Shown: positions 43,644-52,147 of the stretch, in pieces
Position numbering within the stretch: the stretch's first letter is position 1
Layout of the letters: each line of letters begins with the position of its first letter
Origin: Bacillota bacterium
GTDB taxonomy: Bacteria > Bacillota > Clostridia > UBA1381
Direction: 5' to 3'
NCBI GenBank assembly: GCA_029007725.1
Contig: JAQXIJ010000061.1
Coordinates: 27,418-91,417 of the forward strand
DNA: 64,000 nt
Program-made: the position numbers and the translations under genes
The notes under the pieces: generated by a model
The model's input: the letters and a program-made list of their open reading frames with translations, nothing else
Database searches by the model: none
Told to the model about the DNA's origin: nothing

Positions 43644-44667
43644 AATTTCAATCGACAAACTTTACGTTCTGTTTTCCTCTATAGCCGAAAGCAGCAAGCT
43701 GTACATTCCGGTAGACACAAAGGCAGGAGCAAAGTTTGAAGAGTGGGAAAGCGGAAAAACTCTTTCAAACGCATTAAATACTGTCAGAAGTACAAAGGAT
43801 TTCTTCTTTCCGCAAACTGAAAACCTTATGGACTTTAAGGTTGAAGGCAAAAATATTGAAATTATCGATACGCGCAGCGAAAGTGAAGATTTTGTCATTT
43901 TCGGTGTGCGAGCATGCGATGTAAAGAGCTTTGAGGTTCTTGACCGTGTTTTCTTGTCAGAGCCGGTGGACAGCTACTATAAAAACCGCCGTGAGCACGG
44001 AGTTATTATTTCTGTTGCCTGTATAAAACCTGCCGAAACCTGTTTCTGCGGAACTTTTGGCATTGACGCTGCTGACCCGGAGGGCGACGTGGTTTGCTAT
44101 AAGACCGATGACGCACTCTATATGGATGCTAAGACCGAAAAAGGTAAGAAGCTTCTGGATTCGGTAAGCTGCCTTACTGATGAAGCCGACACAAAGGCTT
44201 GCGACGAGCAGAAAGAGTTGATTCATGAAAGATTTTCTAAACTTCCACTGGCAAATTTGTCTGCAGATGCTTTCGGCAGCGGAAAGACTTCAGAGTTTTT
44301 CGATGCGCCGGAATGGAGGGAGCTTTCACAGTCATGTCTGGGATGCGGAACATGTACCTTTGTTTGTCCTACGTGTCAGTGCTATGATATAAAGGATTTC
44401 AATACTGGGCATGGTATACGGCGTTTCCGCTGCTGGGATTCTTGTATGTACTCCGAGTTTACAAAGATGTCAGCTGGTCAGCCTAGACTGACTCAGCTTG
44501 AACGCTTCCGTCAGAGATTTATGCACAAGCTTGTTTATTATCCTACAAACAATGACGGGCTTTTCTCATGCGTAGGTTGCGGCAGATGTTTATCAAAATG
44601 CCCAATTCAGATGAATATTGTAAAGGTTATGAAAAAGTTGGGAGGTAAAGAAAATGCAGCAAATTAA
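43636..44667 (+). CDS. FlxB-like protein (AsrA / sulfhydrogenase beta-type [4Fe-4S] subunit)
   Basis: This 343-residue iron-sulfur protein resembles anaerobic sulfite reductase subunit A and the beta subunit of sulfhydrogenase: a long N-terminal domain with VRACDVKSFEVLDRVF near residue 90 and CFCGTFGIDAADP near 136, then CLGCGTCTFVCPTCQCYDI near 235 and CVGCGRCLSKCP near 314. In Flx systems FlxB passes electrons from the FAD/NADH subunit. ATG 43636 is chosen behind AAGGGGTGA. No sulfite reductase catalytic subunit (AsrC) is present, so the Flx assignment is favoured. Confidence 0.82.
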   Translation: MRKISIDKLYVLFSSIAESSKLYIPVDTKAGAKFEEWESGKTLSNALNTVRSTKDFFFPQTENLMDFKVEGKNIEIIDTRSESEDFVIFGVRACDVKSFEVLDRVFLSEPVDSYYKNRREHGVIISVACIKPAETCFCGTFGIDAADPEGDVVCYKTDDALYMDAKTEKGKKLLDSVSCLTDEADTKACDEQKELIHERFSKLPLANLSADAFGSGKTSEFFDAPEWRELSQSCLGCGTCTFVCPTCQCYDIKDFNTGHGIRRFRCWDSCMYSEFTKMSAGQPRLTQLERFRQRFMHKLVYYPTNNDGLFSCVGCGRCLSKCPIQMNIVKVMKKLGGKENAAN

Positions 44668-45487
44668 TGAGCCTCTTATTCCAAAAATAGGTGTCGTGAC
44701 GGATATTCGCATTGATACTCCCGATGTAAAGACGTTTCGTGTAGTGACTCCAGACGGCAAAAAGGCATTTGACCATATGCCGGGACAGTGTGCAATGCTG
44801 TCAATTCCGGGAGTCGGAGAAGCAATGTTTTCCATTACTTCTTCTCCGACAAATAAAGAATTTATGGAATTTTCAATAAAAAAATGCGGCTGTGTGACTG
44901 AATGGCTCCATTCGATGGAGGCGGGTCAGCAGATTACAATCCGCGGACCTTATGGAAAGCCGTTTCCAGTAGATACAGAATTTGCCGGACACGATATGCT
45001 GTTCATTGCCGGCGGTATAGGACTTGCGCCGCTTCGCTCAGTAATCAACTACTGCCGTCATTACCGTGACCGTTACGGAAAAATTGATATTGTATACGGT
45101 TCGAGAAGTATGCAGGATTTGGTTGATTATAAAGAGATTATCGACGAATGGTCAAAGGATTCGGGTGTGAATGTTCATCTGACAATCGACCGTGATCAGC
45201 CCGAATGGGGCGGACATGTGGGCTTTGTTCCTAATTATGTAAAGGAACTTGGTTTTTCAACCGATAAAATTGCAATTCTCTGCGGTCCTCCGATAATGAT
45301 TAAGTTTACACTTGCAGGACTTCAAGAGCTTGGATTTGATAAAACACAGGTATATACAACACTGGAGCTTCGAATGAAATGCGGAATCGGAAAATGCGGC
45401 AGATGCAATGTCGGCACAAAATATGTCTGCAAGGATGGCCCGGTATTCCGCTGCGACGAGATCGACGAGCTTCCGGACGAGTATTAA
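44654..45487 (+). CDS. FlxA-like FAD/NAD(P)H-binding oxidoreductase (AsrB/PyrK-type)
   Basis: The 277-residue flavoprotein has the ferredoxin-reductase fold: an FAD-binding barrel (about residues 10-105, with FSITSSPT near 57), an NAD(P)-binding domain (IAGGIGLAPLRSVI near 117; CGPPIMIKF near 212) and a C-terminal [2Fe-2S] cysteine cluster (MKCGIGKCGRCNVG near 240, with a fourth Cys about ten residues on). It would be the entry point for electrons from NADH into the Hdr complex. ATG 44654 follows GGAGG and overlaps the previous gene by 14 bases. Confidence 0.88.
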   Translation: MQQINEPLIPKIGVVTDIRIDTPDVKTFRVVTPDGKKAFDHMPGQCAMLSIPGVGEAMFSITSSPTNKEFMEFSIKKCGCVTEWLHSMEAGQQITIRGPYGKPFPVDTEFAGHDMLFIAGGIGLAPLRSVINYCRHYRDRYGKIDIVYGSRSMQDLVDYKEIIDEWSKDSGVNVHLTIDRDQPEWGGHVGFVPNYVKELGFSTDKIAILCGPPIMIKFTLAGLQELGFDKTQVYTTLELRMKCGIGKCGRCNVGTKYVCKDGPVFRCDEIDELPDEY

Positions 45488-45504
45488 TAAGGAGGATTTT
45501 AAAC

Positions 45505-46179
45505 ATGGAAAACATGGTAAATATTTACCTGTTCGGCAAAAAATACAGTGTCCCGGACAATCTGACAATTATGCGTGCTATGGAGTATGCAGGTTATCAG
45601 CTTGTACGCGGCTGTGGCTGCCGAAATGGTTTCTGCGGTGCTTGTGCAACAATTTACCGCATAAAGGGCGACAGAGAGCTTAGAACCTGTCTTGCTTGCC
45701 AGACTAAGGTAGAGAATGATATGTACATCGCAACGCTGCCATTCTTCCCGCTTGTAAAGCAGGTTTATGATATTGAAAATATAAAGCCGACAGAGCAGAT
45801 TATGATGCAGCTTTACCCGGAAATTTATGCGTGCATCGGCTGTAATGCCTGTACAAAGAGTTGTACTCAGGGGCTTAACGTTATGCAGTATATTGCATAT
45901 GCTCAGCGCGGCGAATTTGATAAGTGCGCAGAGGAGTCCTTTGACTGCGTTATGTGCGGAGTATGTTCTTCACGCTGCCCTGCCGGAATTTCGCATCCAC
46001 AGGTTGCAATGCTTGCACGCCGTTTAAACGGAAAATATCTTGCACCTAAGTCTGAACATCTTGAAAACCGCGTAAAGGAAATCAAGGACGGCACATTTAC
46101 AGAGCTTATAGAGGGTCTTATGGGCAAGCCGGTTGAAGAAATTGCGGAACTTTATAATAACAGAGAAATTGAGAAGTAA
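45505..46179 (+). CDS. frdB: Fumarate reductase / succinate dehydrogenase iron-sulfur subunit homologue
   Basis: The 224 residues combine an N-terminal [2Fe-2S] plant-ferredoxin-type domain (RGCGCRNGFCGAC near residue 34 and TCLAC near 63) with two ferredoxin motifs (CIGCNACTKSC near 111; CVMCGVCSSRCP near 150). This arrangement resembles FrdB, though the third cluster has CxxCxxCxxxCP spacing of a [4Fe-4S] rather than the usual [3Fe-4S] that talks to quinone. Unlike methanogen TfrB it lacks C-terminal CCG domains; a separate hdrB may supply them. ATG 45505 follows AAGGAGG; upstream in-frame codons read antisense-like sequence and are excluded. Confidence 0.85.
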   Translation: MENMVNIYLFGKKYSVPDNLTIMRAMEYAGYQLVRGCGCRNGFCGACATIYRIKGDRELRTCLACQTKVENDMYIATLPFFPLVKQVYDIENIKPTEQIMMQLYPEIYACIGCNACTKSCTQGLNVMQYIAYAQRGEFDKCAEESFDCVMCGVCSSRCPAGISHPQVAMLARRLNGKYLAPKSEHLENRVKEIKDGTFTELIEGLMGKPVEEIAELYNNREIEK

Positions 46180-46190
46180 GGAGGCTCGCT

Positions 46191-47798
46191 ATGTATTCAA
46201 AAGAATTTGAAGAATCACTAAAAGCGGTGGAAGCCGCACGTGAGGCTAATATTGCATATGAGCCGACGCGTATGACAGCAAAAGAAAAGGATGATTTGCT
46301 TGCGGCATATCATCCGGATTATAAAAAAAGCGAATTTTCCACACTGAAGATTGGGCCAAACAAGGGCGAAACCGTGCCGCACGAGCTTTGCGATATGCTT
46401 CAGGCACACAGCCGTATTTCAGCCGCAGACATTGACTTGTCCGACGTGAAGTATGACGTAGACGTACTTATTATCGGCGGCGGCGGTGCAGGTTCATCTG
46501 CCGCAATCGAGGCAGACAATGCAGGTGCAAAGGCTATGATTGTTACAAAGCTTCGTATAGGTGATGCAAATACAATGATGGCAGAAGGTGGAATTCAGGC
46601 TGCCGATAAGCCTAACGATTCACCCGTAATTCATTTTGTCGATGCATTTGGCGGTGGTCACTATGCCGCAAAGCGTGAGCTTTTGGCAAAGCTTGTCTGC
46701 GATGCACCGGACGCCATAAAGTGGCTGAATGATATGGGTGTTGAATTTGACAAGGCTCCGGATGGAACCATGATTACAACTCACGGAGGTGGAACATCAA
46801 GAAAAAGAATGCACGCCGCAAAGGACTATTCCGGCGCAGAGATAATGCGCACTCTTCGTGACGAGGTGTTAAATCGAGGCATTCCTGTTGTAGATTTCAC
46901 TGCTGCGATTGAGCTTATTCTTGATGAGGACGGCAAGGCCGCCGGCGCTGTTTTGATGAACATGGAAACACATGAGCTGATGGTTGCCCGTGCAAAAACG
47001 GTTATAATCGCAACAGGCGGTGCAGGTCGTATGCACTATCAGGGATTTCCTACTTCAAATCACTACGGAGCAACCGCAGACGGTCTTGTGTTGGGATACC
47101 GTGTGGGCGCAAAGCTGCTTTATGCCGATACGCTTCAGTATCACCCGACAGGTGCGGCGTTCCCGCAGCAGATTTTCGGTGCACTGGTTACCGAAAAGGT
47201 TCGTTCGCTCGGTGCAAAACTTGTTAACCGTGAAGGTAAGGTTTTTATGCATCCACTTGAAACACGTGACGTAGCGGCCGCTGCAATTATACGAGAATGC
47301 TCCGACCGTGAAGAGGGAGTAGAAACAGGCAGTGGTAAGGCTGTATGGTTGGATACTCCTATGATTGAAAAAATCGGCGGTGATGGAACGATCGAAAAAC
47401 GTATTCCGGCTATGATGCGTATGTTTATGAACTACGGAATAGATATAAGAAAAGAACCTATACTTGTATATCCTACTCTGCATTATCAGAATGGCGGACT
47501 TGACATCGACGTAAGCGGCATGACAACAAATGTAGAAAATCTGTTTGTTGCCGGCGAGGCTGTCGGAGGAATCCACGGACGTAATCGTCTTATGGGTAAC
47601 TCACTGCTCGACATAATCGTATTCGGCAGAACTGCCGGAACGAATGCTGCAAAGAAGGCAAAGGAAACCGAAGTAAAGAAGCTGACGCTTGACCATATTG
47701 CAAAATTCGATGCAGAGCGCGCAGCCGCAGGTATCGAAACAGATGCTGTTTCACCGAAGCTTCTTCCTAACTATACTGACAGAAAAAGCGAAATATAA
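46191..47798 (+). CDS. frdA: Fumarate reductase / succinate dehydrogenase flavoprotein subunit homologue
   Basis: The 535-residue FAD protein has an unusual 85-residue N-terminal extension before the Rossmann motif (LIIGGGGAGSSAAIEADNAG near residue 94). Further family features are GGHYAAKRELL, HGGGTSRKRMH with the FAD-linking His region, the active-site QYHPTG near residue 318, the catalytic-arginine helix TRDVAAAAI near 360, and the substrate-binding LHYQNGG and GIHGRNRLMGNS near 460. The C-terminal helical domain is short. No frdC/frdD-type membrane anchor follows, so the enzyme should be soluble. It ends the operon, 11 bases after frdB. Confidence 0.88.
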   Translation: MYSKEFEESLKAVEAAREANIAYEPTRMTAKEKDDLLAAYHPDYKKSEFSTLKIGPNKGETVPHELCDMLQAHSRISAADIDLSDVKYDVDVLIIGGGGAGSSAAIEADNAGAKAMIVTKLRIGDANTMMAEGGIQAADKPNDSPVIHFVDAFGGGHYAAKRELLAKLVCDAPDAIKWLNDMGVEFDKAPDGTMITTHGGGTSRKRMHAAKDYSGAEIMRTLRDEVLNRGIPVVDFTAAIELILDEDGKAAGAVLMNMETHELMVARAKTVIIATGGAGRMHYQGFPTSNHYGATADGLVLGYRVGAKLLYADTLQYHPTGAAFPQQIFGALVTEKVRSLGAKLVNREGKVFMHPLETRDVAAAAIIRECSDREEGVETGSGKAVWLDTPMIEKIGGDGTIEKRIPAMMRMFMNYGIDIRKEPILVYPTLHYQNGGLDIDVSGMTTNVENLFVAGEAVGGIHGRNRLMGNSLLDIIVFGRTAGTNAAKKAKETEVKKLTLDHIAKFDAERAAAGIETDAVSPKLLPNYTDRKSEI

Positions 47799-47840
47799 AT
47801 AAACAGATAAATAAAAAAGGGACTGCACAGAAATGAAAGC

Positions 47841-47881
47841 GCAACGGAACGGGCTATGCTCGTTCCGCTGCCTGTTTTTGG
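47841..47881 (+). terminator. Terminator of the malate-fumarate-Hdr operon
   Basis: GCAACGGAACG pairs with CGTTCCGCTGC (one mismatch, nine-base loop) and is followed by CTGTTTTT, about 45 bases after the frdA stop. Confidence 0.75.
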
Positions 47882-47918
47882 GCGTATGTCTTTAAAAAAT
47901 GAAAAGAGGTCAAAATCC

Positions 47919-49181
47919 ATGCATTTATTTAATGGAGTTATATCTATATCTGATGTATCATATCTTATATTTTCAATAATGGCGATAGTGGCGCTAGGCT
48001 ATCTGATCGGAAGAATTACCATAAAAGGAATTTCCCTCGGAACAGCAGGTGTATTTGTTGTTTCGCTGCTGTACGGAGCGTTTTTCTATGATAATCTTAC
48101 AACGGCGCTTAAAACCGCTGAAATGGCGCACAACGGACTTAAAATAGTGGAAAATCTCGGACTTGTATTTTTTGTTACGTCGGTCGGATTTATCGCCGGA
48201 CCGAAGTTTTTCAAAAATCTGAAAAAGAACTTTAAGTCATATATTCTGCTCGGCGTATCAATTATTCTTGCCGGCGGAATTACCTGTGTCGCATGCTATA
48301 TGATAGGCCGACATTTTGAAAGTAATCAGCAGGAATTTCTTGCGCTTATCGATGGTCTGCTTTCCGGATCGCTGACAACCACTCCGGGTTTTTCTGCTGC
48401 AAAGGAAACAGTGAAAAACGTATATGCCGCAAATCCCAACCTTGCAAACGAGCTTGAATCTGCTGTTACCGTAGGCTACGGAATAGCATATCTGTTCGGT
48501 GTAATAGGCGTTGTTCTTTTTGTGCAGATTATGCCTAAACTTGTTCATGCAGATATGGATGAGGAAAGAAAAAAACTTGCAAGCGTAAATATGGATTCCG
48601 CAAAGCGCACAGCAAATTCACTAATTGATATTGATGACATGGGACTCGGTGCTTTTGGTTTGGCAGCGCTTATAGGACTTGTTATAGGAAATATCAGAAT
48701 CCCCCTCACGTCACAGGGACTTTCTGGAACTTGCTTCTCCTTGACAACAACCGGGGGAGCTCTTATAACGGCGCTTGTTTTCGGACATTTTTCACATGTG
48801 GGAAAAATAAACATCATGCCTCCGAAAAAAACTCTCGAATGCTTGAGAGAACTTGGTCTTATGATATTCTTGATCGGTGCCGGTGTTGCCGGAGGGGCAA
48901 ACTTTGCTAAATACTTTAAGCCGATATACTTCCTGTACGGAGCGCTTATGACAACCATTCCCATGATAGTTGGATTTATAATTGCTACAAAAGTGCTGAA
49001 GCTGAGTCTTTTAAATTCACTTGGCTCAATCACCGGAGGCATGACAAGTACTCCTGCATTGGGAACACTTATTCACGTTGCGAAAACCGAAGACGTAGCA
49101 TCTGCGTACGCGGCAACATATCCGATTGCTTTGCTGGCAGTCGTACTGGTTTCACAATTTATGATTGTGATATTCGGATAA
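47919..49181 (+). CDS. AspT/YidE/YbjL-type transporter without TrkA-C domains
   Basis: The 420-residue protein is almost wholly membrane-embedded (about ten helices) and has two copies of the AspT/YidE duplication: VFFVTSVGFIAGPKFF near residue 86 with LSGSLTTTPGFSAAKE near 148, and IFLIGAGVAGGANFAK near 316 with ITGGMTSTPALGTLIH near 372. AspT-family members exchange or export dicarboxylates and amino acids (AspT, SucE). Here the central TrkA-C domains are missing, giving a shorter form. Placed between a fumarate-reducing operon and rex, a succinate/dicarboxylate exporter is a reasonable inference. ATG 47919 follows AAGAGG. Confidence 0.82.
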   Translation: MHLFNGVISISDVSYLIFSIMAIVALGYLIGRITIKGISLGTAGVFVVSLLYGAFFYDNLTTALKTAEMAHNGLKIVENLGLVFFVTSVGFIAGPKFFKNLKKNFKSYILLGVSIILAGGITCVACYMIGRHFESNQQEFLALIDGLLSGSLTTTPGFSAAKETVKNVYAANPNLANELESAVTVGYGIAYLFGVIGVVLFVQIMPKLVHADMDEERKKLASVNMDSAKRTANSLIDIDDMGLGAFGLAALIGLVIGNIRIPLTSQGLSGTCFSLTTTGGALITALVFGHFSHVGKINIMPPKKTLECLRELGLMIFLIGAGVAGGANFAKYFKPIYFLYGALMTTIPMIVGFIIATKVLKLSLLNSLGSITGGMTSTPALGTLIHVAKTEDVASAYAATYPIALLAVVLVSQFMIVIFG

Positions 49182-49219
49182 TAAATATTTGCTGCTTAAT
49201 TATCGAAAAGGTGGTAACA

Positions 49220-49834
49220 ATGAAACAAATTGAAGTATCACGAGCGACAATGGGACGTATACCGACATATCTAAAATATCTTAAGGCTACAAACCATTAT
49301 ACCGAAAATATTTCTGCAACGGCGCTTGCTAAAAAGCTTGGTCTTGGCGAAGTTCAGGTTAGAAAGGATCTTGCCGCAGTAAGCGGTGCAGGCAGACCTA
49401 AAACCGGTTATAAAATTTCGGAATTGATTACTGCTCTTGATAAATTTCTTGAGTATGATGAGAAAAGCAAGGTTGTGATTGTTGGTGCCGGAAAGCTGGG
49501 AAGAGCTCTTCTGGATTACGGCGGGTTTAAGGATTACGGTCTTGATATTATGGCGGCTTTTGACATAAATGTAAGGGACGCAGAATACAGTAATTCCGGT
49601 AAACCTATTTATTCAATGGATTTGTTTGATTCGTTTTGTAAAAGCAATAATGTCAAAATCGGCGTTATTGCCGTTCCGGCAGAAAGTGCACAGGAGGTCT
49701 GCGACCGCTGTGTAAAAAACGGGGTTCGTGCTATTTGGTGTTTTGCACCGTGCACTCTTTGTGTACCTCCGGAAATTCCGGTTCAGTATGAAAACATGGG
49801 ACTTTCACTGGCATACCTGAATAAAAAAATATAA
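49220..49834 (+). CDS. rex: Redox-sensing transcriptional repressor Rex
   Basis: Rex senses the NADH/NAD+ ratio and represses fermentation and anaerobic-respiration genes when NADH is low. The 204 residues have an N-terminal winged helix (ISATALAKKLGLGEVQVRKD, then LAAVSGAGRPKTGY) and a Rossmann NADH domain (VIVGAGKLGRALLDYGGF near residue 86). ATG 49220 follows AAAGGTGG. It lies 38 bases after the transporter, facing the same way, and the Hdr/fumarate operon is an obvious possible target, though I found no clear Rex box at its promoter. Confidence 0.95.
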   Translation: MKQIEVSRATMGRIPTYLKYLKATNHYTENISATALAKKLGLGEVQVRKDLAAVSGAGRPKTGYKISELITALDKFLEYDEKSKVVIVGAGKLGRALLDYGGFKDYGLDIMAAFDINVRDAEYSNSGKPIYSMDLFDSFCKSNNVKIGVIAVPAESAQEVCDRCVKNGVRAIWCFAPCTLCVPPEIPVQYENMGLSLAYLNKKI

Positions 49835-49835
49835 G

Positions 49836-49870
49836 AAAAAACACTATGTATATAACTGCATAGTGTTTTT
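49836..49870 (+). terminator. Terminator of rex
   Basis: AAAAACACTATG pairs with CATAGTGTTTTT around a ten-base loop directly after the rex stop. Confidence 0.9.
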
Positions 49871-50010
49871 GTTTAATTTGCATAAATAATTTTGAATAAA
49901 TAAAAAACTGCTGACAATTTGACGGTTAAATTTTAGAGTAAAATTTTAAATACAGTAATATTCTGTAAAAATAAAAGTATTATATCTGTACCAATGAAAG
50001 GATAATTGCT

Positions 50011-50289
50011 ATGAAAAGAAAGAATAAAAAGAGGTTTTATTTGCTTCTTTTTTGTCGAAGGTCACAAGGAGATTATTGGCAGTGAGGACTGAAAATATAC
50101 TATCTTTGTGTCGAGCCCGTGGGTGGTTTCTTATGACATAGCAGCAGAGGGCAGCTACGCATATATTACCTATTTTGAAACCGAAAGCACCGATATGCAT
50201 TGTTCAGTTTCTTAAAAGATTGATTTTGAAAAAAAGGACGGTGAGCTTTTGACTTGTGTTGCCGAGAATTTGGAAAATACATATTTATG
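50011..50289 (+). pseudogene. Eroded small gene of unknown function
   Basis: A good start (AAAGGATAATTGCT then ATG 50011) opens a basic, then hydrophobic, signal-like sequence that stops at once in its own frame. Shifting frame near the T-run at 50048-50053 gives coding-looking sequence: EGHKEIIGSED, a TGA, KYTIFVSSPWVVSYDIAA, EGSYAYITYFETESTDMHCS, a TAA, then KIDFEKKDGELLTCVAENL, ending at TGA near 50289. A terminator hairpin follows at 50312. Together these look like a small exported protein gene disabled by one frameshift and two or more stops. I do not recognise the family. Confidence 0.5.
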
Positions 50290-50311
50290 ACAGTTTTGAC
50301 ATTTTGAGGGC

Positions 50312-50348
50312 AAATCTGCGGTATATCTTGATATGCCGCGGATTTTTT
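50312..50348 (+). terminator. Terminator after the eroded gene
   Basis: AATCTGCGGTATATC pairs (one mismatch) with GATATGCCGCGGATT, loop TT, then a T-run. It suggests that a transcribed gene once preceded it. Confidence 0.8.
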
Positions 50349-50380
50349 ATGCCGATGCTCAGTAATATATTTACAGGTTG

Positions 50381-50409
50381 TTGATATAAGCATAATTGTG
50401 TGATATAAT
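50381..50409 (+). promoter_or_regulatory. Promoter of the amidohydrolase-corA unit
   Basis: TTGATA (50381-50386) and a perfect TATAAT (50404-50409) are 17 bases apart, 60 bases upstream of the amidohydrolase start. Confidence 0.78.
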
Positions 50410-50469
50410 TTACACAATAGAAATAAAGACGGCGATTTCAAATTTTGTTGTCTGCAGGGAGAGATACGC

Positions 50470-51261
50470 ATGACTATAGACTTTCACACACACTGTTTTC
50501 CGGATAAAATTGCAGAAAGAGCACTTTTGAAACTTTCATATATTTCGGGAGGGCTTAAATATCATACTAACGGTACAATCGGCGGACTGAAAAAATCTAT
50601 GGAGAAAGAAAACGTGGATGCTTCGGTTGTTCTTAGCATTGCAACGAATGAGCATCAGATGCGCAGTGTAAACGATTTTGCAGCATCTATTAATAATGAC
50701 CACGATATCTTTGCATTCGGATCGGTGTTTCCGGCTGCAAAGGACGCTATTTATGAACTCGAACGAATAAAGGCACTCGGATTAAAGGGTGTAAAATTTC
50801 ACCCTGAGTATCAGGGATTTTATGTTGATGACGAAAGAATGAAGCCTATATACAAAAAGATTTCACAGCTCGGACTTATAACGGTTTTTCATTCCGGTGT
50901 TGATTACGGTTTTGCATCGCCGTTTCATTGCATGCCGGAAAATATGCAGAATGCATTAAAGTGGTTTGATTCTCCGGTAGTCGCCGCGCATTGGGGAGGC
51001 CTTAGCTGTTCGGAAAGAGTTATCAAGCTGCTTTGCGGACAAGACTTGTATATTGACACTTCATTCGGATACGGTCAGCTGCCGCGAGCCTCTGCAATGG
51101 AAATTATCGATAAGCATGGTATTGATAAAATGCTGTTTGCAACCGATTCACCGTGGCATACTGCCTCGCTTGAACGGCGCTTTTTGAATACCCTGGAGCT
51201 GACCAACAGCGAAATGCAGGCGGTTTGCTGCGGCAATGCAAAAAAACTGCTCGGAATATAA
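50470..51261 (+). CDS. Amidohydrolase-family (amidohydrolase 2) metal-dependent hydrolase
   Basis: The 263 residues form a TIM-barrel hydrolase of the amidohydrolase-2 group, which includes decarboxylases and lactonases. Metal-site motifs are FHTHCFPDK at the N-terminus, VKFHPEYQGF near residue 116, FHSGVDYGF near 139, AHWGGLS near 178 and the late FATDSPW near 224 with the catalytic Asp. The substrate cannot be stated. ATG 50470 lies 20 bases after a GGGAG; it is separated by 17 bases from the CorA-type gene, which shares its direction. Confidence 0.87.
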   Translation: MTIDFHTHCFPDKIAERALLKLSYISGGLKYHTNGTIGGLKKSMEKENVDASVVLSIATNEHQMRSVNDFAASINNDHDIFAFGSVFPAAKDAIYELERIKALGLKGVKFHPEYQGFYVDDERMKPIYKKISQLGLITVFHSGVDYGFASPFHCMPENMQNALKWFDSPVVAAHWGGLSCSERVIKLLCGQDLYIDTSFGYGQLPRASAMEIIDKHGIDKMLFATDSPWHTASLERRFLNTLELTNSEMQAVCCGNAKKLLGI

Positions 51262-51278
51262 GGAGGAAATATATATAT

Positions 51279-52123
51279 ATGCGAAAAATAATACCGTTTG
51301 AACAGATTAACGAGGTTTCGGAATATATGAATGAAAAAGTGTTTTCGTATATTGACGCCCTCCAAAGCGAAAACTTTGAGGAATATGAGGATTTTGACCT
51401 GCTTGCGTTTGACTGGTATGACGTGCATAGCGAATGCACACAAACCTCCAAAATGGTAATTTATCTTGATAAAGAAGATTTGTTTTTCTTTTGTGCGGAT
51501 GATGCGGCACTTCTGTGTGTCCGCACAATATGTAATGAAATAGAAAATCAGGAAATTATAAGCAACGAACAGCTTTTGTACATATTTTTCGTCAAGCTTT
51601 TAAAAGGCGATATGAGTTTTCTTGATAAGCTTGAAGCTGAAATGAACGAAGCGGAGGAGCAAATTTTAGGAGGCTCAAAAAAAACGCGCCAGAGCAGATG
51701 GCAAAATGGCGCAGTGAACTTTTGCGGCTAAAACGATACTATGAACAGCTGGATGCTATTTTTGATGAAATGTCCGCAAACGACAATGCTCTATTTTCAA
51801 GAAAAATATTGAAACGATTGTCTATTCTCGGAAACAGGACTGACAGATATTTGCGGACGGTTCTGGCGCTTCAGGATATTGTAAATCAGATGTGCGACCT
51901 GTACCAGTCCCAACTTTCAATACAGCAAAACGATTTAATGAAGATTTTCACGATAATCACTTCGCTTTTCCTGCCGCTTACTCTGATTACTGGCTGGTAC
52001 GGAATGAATTTCAGATCAATGCCAGAACTTGAATGGAAGTATGGATATCTTTGCGTCATTGCCGTATGCGCAATAATCGTCATTATTTTGACAGCATATT
52101 TTAAGCGAAAAAAATGGATATGA
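51279..52123 (+). pseudogene. CorA-family divalent-cation channel split by a frameshift in an A8 tract
   Basis: CorA proteins are pentameric Mg2+ channels. The first frame (ATG 51279 behind AAGGAGGA, stop 51731) encodes the cytoplasmic alpha/beta and stalk start up to MNEAEEQILGGSKK; the second frame (to 52123) continues the stalk helix (APEQMAKWRSELLRLKRYYE) and ends with two membrane helices and the hallmark GMNF motif (near 52000). They join at the A8 run 51677-51684: one more A would restore a single protein of about 281 residues. This may be true decay, a slippage site that yields some full protein, or an assembly error. Confidence 0.85.
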
Positions 52124-52147
52124 AAAAAGACTGCGAGGATGACGGAT

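Noticed and set aside
42651..45487. Anaerobic sulfite reductase (asrAB) operon
   Set aside because: The two genes resemble AsrA and AsrB, but AsrC is missing and the neighbours are HdrABC, MvhD and an FlxC-like protein, which fits the Flx module.
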